6,484 nucleotides of DNA, taken from positions 1-6,484 of the forward strand of contig JAQBVZ010000041.1 in the NCBI GenBank assembly GCA_027625205.1. The letters are read 5' to 3'. How positions within the stretch are numbered: position 1 is the stretch's first letter; each line of letters begins with the position of its first letter. Under the pieces are notes generated by a model. That model saw only the letters and a program-made list of their open reading frames with translations. It made no database searches and was not told the origin of the DNA. Below are positions 4,423 through 6,484 of this stretch, one piece after another. The translations under genes were made by a program, and so were the position numbers. Origin of the DNA: Chloroflexota bacterium (lineage in GTDB: Bacteria; Chloroflexota; Dehalococcoidia; Lucifugimonadales; Australimonadaceae).

Positions 4423-5334
4423 ATGACTACGACAACCACTGGAACACGGACTGTCGAGCGGGTGGTGCACAGCGTCAGCACGCTTGAAGGCGCAGGCTTT
4501 GCCGTCCGGCGTCCCTTTCCCACAGAGAGCTTGGCCATAGTGGACCCGTTCCTATTGCTGGACCACCTGGGGCCGACTACCTACGGCCCAGGTGAGGCAG
4601 TGGGCGCGCCAGACCACCCTCACCGCGGGTTTGAGACGGTGACATACGTGCTTGAAGGCGCGGTGGAGCATAAGGACTCCACGGGCGGTGGCGGCATTAT
4701 TGGCCATGGTGACGTGCAGTGGATGACCGCTGGTGGAGGAATTGTTCACTCAGAGATGCCAACGGATGAGATTATGCGAGACGGCGGCACTGTTCACGGG
4801 TTCCAGTTGTGGGTGAACCTGCCCCGTCGCGACAAGATGACACAGCCGCGCTATCAGGGGATACGGTTAGACCAGATACCCACCGGGCAGAGTGAGGACG
4901 GCAAGGCCAAGGTGAAAGTCATTGCCGGTGAGTCCATGGGCGTGAGCGCCGTCGTCGAGACCCGTACGCCCATCATGTACTTGCACTTTACGTTGCAACC
5001 AGGCGCTCGTGTGGAACAGTCCGTGCCTGGCAACTACAATGCTTTTGCCTACGTAATCAATGGCGACGTGCTGGCCGGAGACCAGGGCCAACAGTTCCAT
5101 GAAGGCGACGCCGCGGTGTTTGCTGGCGACGGTGACCGCGTGGTGTGGTCTGTGGCGGACGCAGCGCCTGCTCCGGCGGACGTATTGTTGATTGCGGGCG
5201 TTCCGCTGAACGAACCCGTGGTCCACTACGGCCCATTTGTGATGAACACGCAAGAAGAGATATACCAGGCCATCAAGGACTACCACGCAGGCCGCATTTG
5301 GACAGATAGCCAGATAGGTCTTTATGAAGCGTAA
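4423..5334 (+). CDS. Pirin-family bicupin protein
   Basis: A 303-residue cytosolic bicupin. The N-terminal cupin has the full pirin metal site: His65 and His67 in PDHPHRGFETVTYVLEG, then His109 and Glu111 in GGGIVHSEMP, matching the two-His, His, Glu iron ligands of human pirin. FQLWVNLP (about 127-134) is another hallmark. The C-terminal cupin (about 170-280) lacks an obvious metal site, as usual, and ends with the pirin-typical EPVVHYGPFVMNTQEEIYQAI block. Bacterial pirins have been linked to quercetin dioxygenase activity, redox sensing or enzyme regulation; no specific role can be read here. Length is close to typical. The gene lies 108 bases after the sirohaem reductase with a strong hairpin between, and no clear promoter of its own was seen, so it may be transcribed with the reductase. 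A strong terminator follows. Confidence 0.93.
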   Translation: MTTTTTGTRTVERVVHSVSTLEGAGFAVRRPFPTESLAIVDPFLLLDHLGPTTYGPGEAVGAPDHPHRGFETVTYVLEGAVEHKDSTGGGGIIGHGDVQWMTAGGGIVHSEMPTDEIMRDGGTVHGFQLWVNLPRRDKMTQPRYQGIRLDQIPTGQSEDGKAKVKVIAGESMGVSAVVETRTPIMYLHFTLQPGARVEQSVPGNYNAFAYVINGDVLAGDQGQQFHEGDAAVFAGDGDRVVWSVADAAPAPADVLLIAGVPLNEPVVHYGPFVMNTQEEIYQAIKDYHAGRIWTDSQIGLYEA

Positions 5335-5344
5335 TGTGGAGAAA

Positions 5345-5379
5345 GAGCCCCCCGGCGCCGCACCGGAGGGCTCCTTTTT
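5345..5379 (+). terminator. Intrinsic terminator after the pirin gene
   Basis: GAGCCC (5345-5350) pairs with GGGCTC (5368-5373). After one C/A mismatch, CCGG pairs with CCGG, with loop CGCCGCA. CTTTTT follows. On the minus strand the same hairpin is followed by TTTC, so it may also help end the convergent DUF3179 transcript, whose stop is 15 bases away. Confidence 0.88.
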
Positions 5380-5393
5380 GAGAGCGGCGTGAA

Positions 5394-6484
5394 TTATCTC
5401 GCGGGCTGATAGAGCTCAATAGCGGGGTTGACGCCGGACACGGAGAACCAGAAGCCACGCCGTGCCGGTATGGCGCTCAGTATTGTACCTACTAACTGCC
5501 CATCAACGGCGCGACCCGCCATATCCCAGACACTTCCCGTTTCTTCATCCCTATACTGCTGTTGGTCTGAAACGTTGGAAACAGGGCTGAAGGTGAGCCG
5601 ATGGCCGTCGGCTTCAGCGAAGTAGGCGGAGGCTGTCAGGCCCCTGCTGAAGACCGCCACCGGTAGACCGCCCACAATATCGTTAGCCACTGTCGCGGAT
5701 TCCTCATCCAGTGGGTATGCTCTCCACTGACCGCCCACCCGTAGCACCAGCGCTTGGGTGCCAAGGCTTAACCTGGTGTCTTCTAAACCCTTCTTCACAG
5801 GGAAGAAGAACGTGCCTCTGTCCGCGTTTGAACCAATGCTGTTTATGGAGTCTGTGGAGGCAGATGCGCTGCCTTTGCTGTTGGATAGCACCAAAGAGCC
5901 CGGATGGAGCGTCCACCACTCACCAAAGGTCATCATGGCTGAGGCCACGGGCTCCAGCGCTTGCCCCGCCAATGAGCCAACCAAGGCTTCTCCAGCAGCC
6001 TGTTGCCAGTAGGAGCCGGTCTGATGGTCATACATCACCATGTCAGATTCGTGGAGGGCGCTCGTGTTGCCAAAGAGGAGCGTCTCGCCAGCAAGACGAC
6101 GGTCATAGACCACGGCGCTGGCGCACAGCGGGCAGTACGTGATGGCTATGGGCACGCCGTCTATGGTCTCGTTCACAATTTCCCGGATGTTCAGCGTTTT
6201 GACCGGGTAGGCGTAGGCCTGGGCGGCACCGGCAAAGCCAATCACCAAGTCGCCGTCGCGGAGCCAGCCCTGCGCCTCAGCCGCGGCTTCATACGTGGGT
6301 TGATAGATGGGGCGAATGGCGTCCCGCAGCCTTAGGATGAGATCGTCGTCAGCTTCATCCAGGGGAACGAAGCTGCCCTGAAACGTATCGAACACGATGT
6401 CGCCCAGCGGCACAATGCTCATAGACATGTCCAGGGATGGCACTTGCGTGATGTTAGGGAGTTCAGTGGCGGGTGTTGTCGTCG
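5394..6484 (-). CDS. DUF3179-domain protein, partial (N-terminus outside window)
   Basis: The frame is open from the stop at 5394 to the window edge, with at least 363 residues visible. Residues encoded at about 6480-6440 (TTTPATELPNITQ) look like a low-complexity linker, so the true start, perhaps with a signal peptide or lipobox, lies outside; a GTG at 6443 gives a 349-residue frame but has no clear RBS. DUF3179 features are DAIRPIYQPTYEAAAEAQGWL, AYAYPVKTLNIREIVNETIDGVPIAITYCPLCASAVVYDR (CxxC at 6123-6134), DMVMYDHQTGSYWQQ, and the C-terminal half with AYPLDEES, ETGSVWD and FWFS. The two halves look like diverged copies of one unit. Function is unknown; the CPLC motif allows metal or redox chemistry but proves neither. 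A Ser/Asn-rich loop (SNSKGSASASTDSINSIGSN) sits between the halves. It converges on the pirin gene across a shared terminator. Confidence 0.88.
   Translation of the reverse strand, partial: TTTPATELPNITQVPSLDMSMSIVPLGDIVFDTFQGSFVPLDEADDDLILRLRDAIRPIYQPTYEAAAEAQGWLRDGDLVIGFAGAAQAYAYPVKTLNIREIVNETIDGVPIAITYCPLCASAVVYDRRLAGETLLFGNTSALHESDMVMYDHQTGSYWQQAAGEALVGSLAGQALEPVASAMMTFGEWWTLHPGSLVLSNSKGSASASTDSINSIGSNADRGTFFFPVKKGLEDTRLSLGTQALVLRVGGQWRAYPLDEESATVANDIVGGLPVAVFSRGLTASAYFAEADGHRLTFSPVSNVSDQQQYRDEETGSVWDMAGRAVDGQLVGTILSAIPARRGFWFSVSGVNPAIELYQPAR

Noticed and set aside
4423..4440. Thr runs at the N-termini of the pirin and the haem protein (both MTTTT)
   Set aside because: The codons differ between the two genes, so it is not a DNA repeat; probably a composition habit of the organism.
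5711..6142. Plus-strand 143-codon open frame opposite the DUF3179 gene
   Set aside because: Low-complexity Arg/Pro/Ser-rich translation on the opposite strand of a recognisable domain; a shadow.

Overview
The window reads as a chromosomal stretch of a free-living bacterium with moderate-to-high GC and compact gene spacing. Gene content (an A-type Fe-S carrier with a Cys-rich tail, a 7Fe ferredoxin, a chlorite-dismutase-family haem protein, a one-piece ferredoxin-type sirohaem reductase, a pirin and a DUF3179 protein) resembles Chloroflexota, perhaps the SAR202/Dehalococcoidia side. This placement is from remembered family resemblance, not from a search, and is tentative.

Layout. A minus-strand HesB/IscA-type gene (35-373) is divergent from a plus-strand Lrp/AsnC regulator (635-1084), followed by a 7Fe ferredoxin gene (1190-1435). 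A hairpin at about 1465-1500 separates the ferredoxin from a convergent minus-strand chlorite-dismutase/HemQ-family gene (1542-2237). That gene is divergent from a sirohaem nitrite/sulfite reductase (2524-4314), which is followed by a pirin (4423-5334). A strong terminator (5345-5379) separates the pirin from a convergent minus-strand DUF3179 gene (5394 to beyond the window edge).

The most interesting part is the 286-base gap before the reductase. It holds a promoter candidate (2337-2366), a 13-codon reading frame, MDAILTTCACTCT (2376-2417), with three Cys codons in its last six sense codons, and a GC-rich terminator hairpin with a U-tract (2452-2492) just before the reductase RBS. A segment right after the small ORF's stop codon can pair either back with the Cys codons or forward with the 5' arm of the terminator. 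This is the four-segment logic of a classical leader-peptide attenuator, here apparently tuned to cysteine. It suggests the reductase is an assimilatory sulfite reductase that is switched on when charged Cys-tRNA is scarce. The small ORF has no Shine-Dalgarno and starts almost at the predicted transcription start, so it may be leaderless.

Functionally, ferredoxin, sirohaem reductase, Fe-S carrier and haem protein form a loose redox/sulfur/Fe-S neighbourhood. They are not one operon: directions alternate and most genes appear to have their own promoter or terminator. No tRNA, rRNA, CRISPR array, insertion sequence or phage gene was seen.
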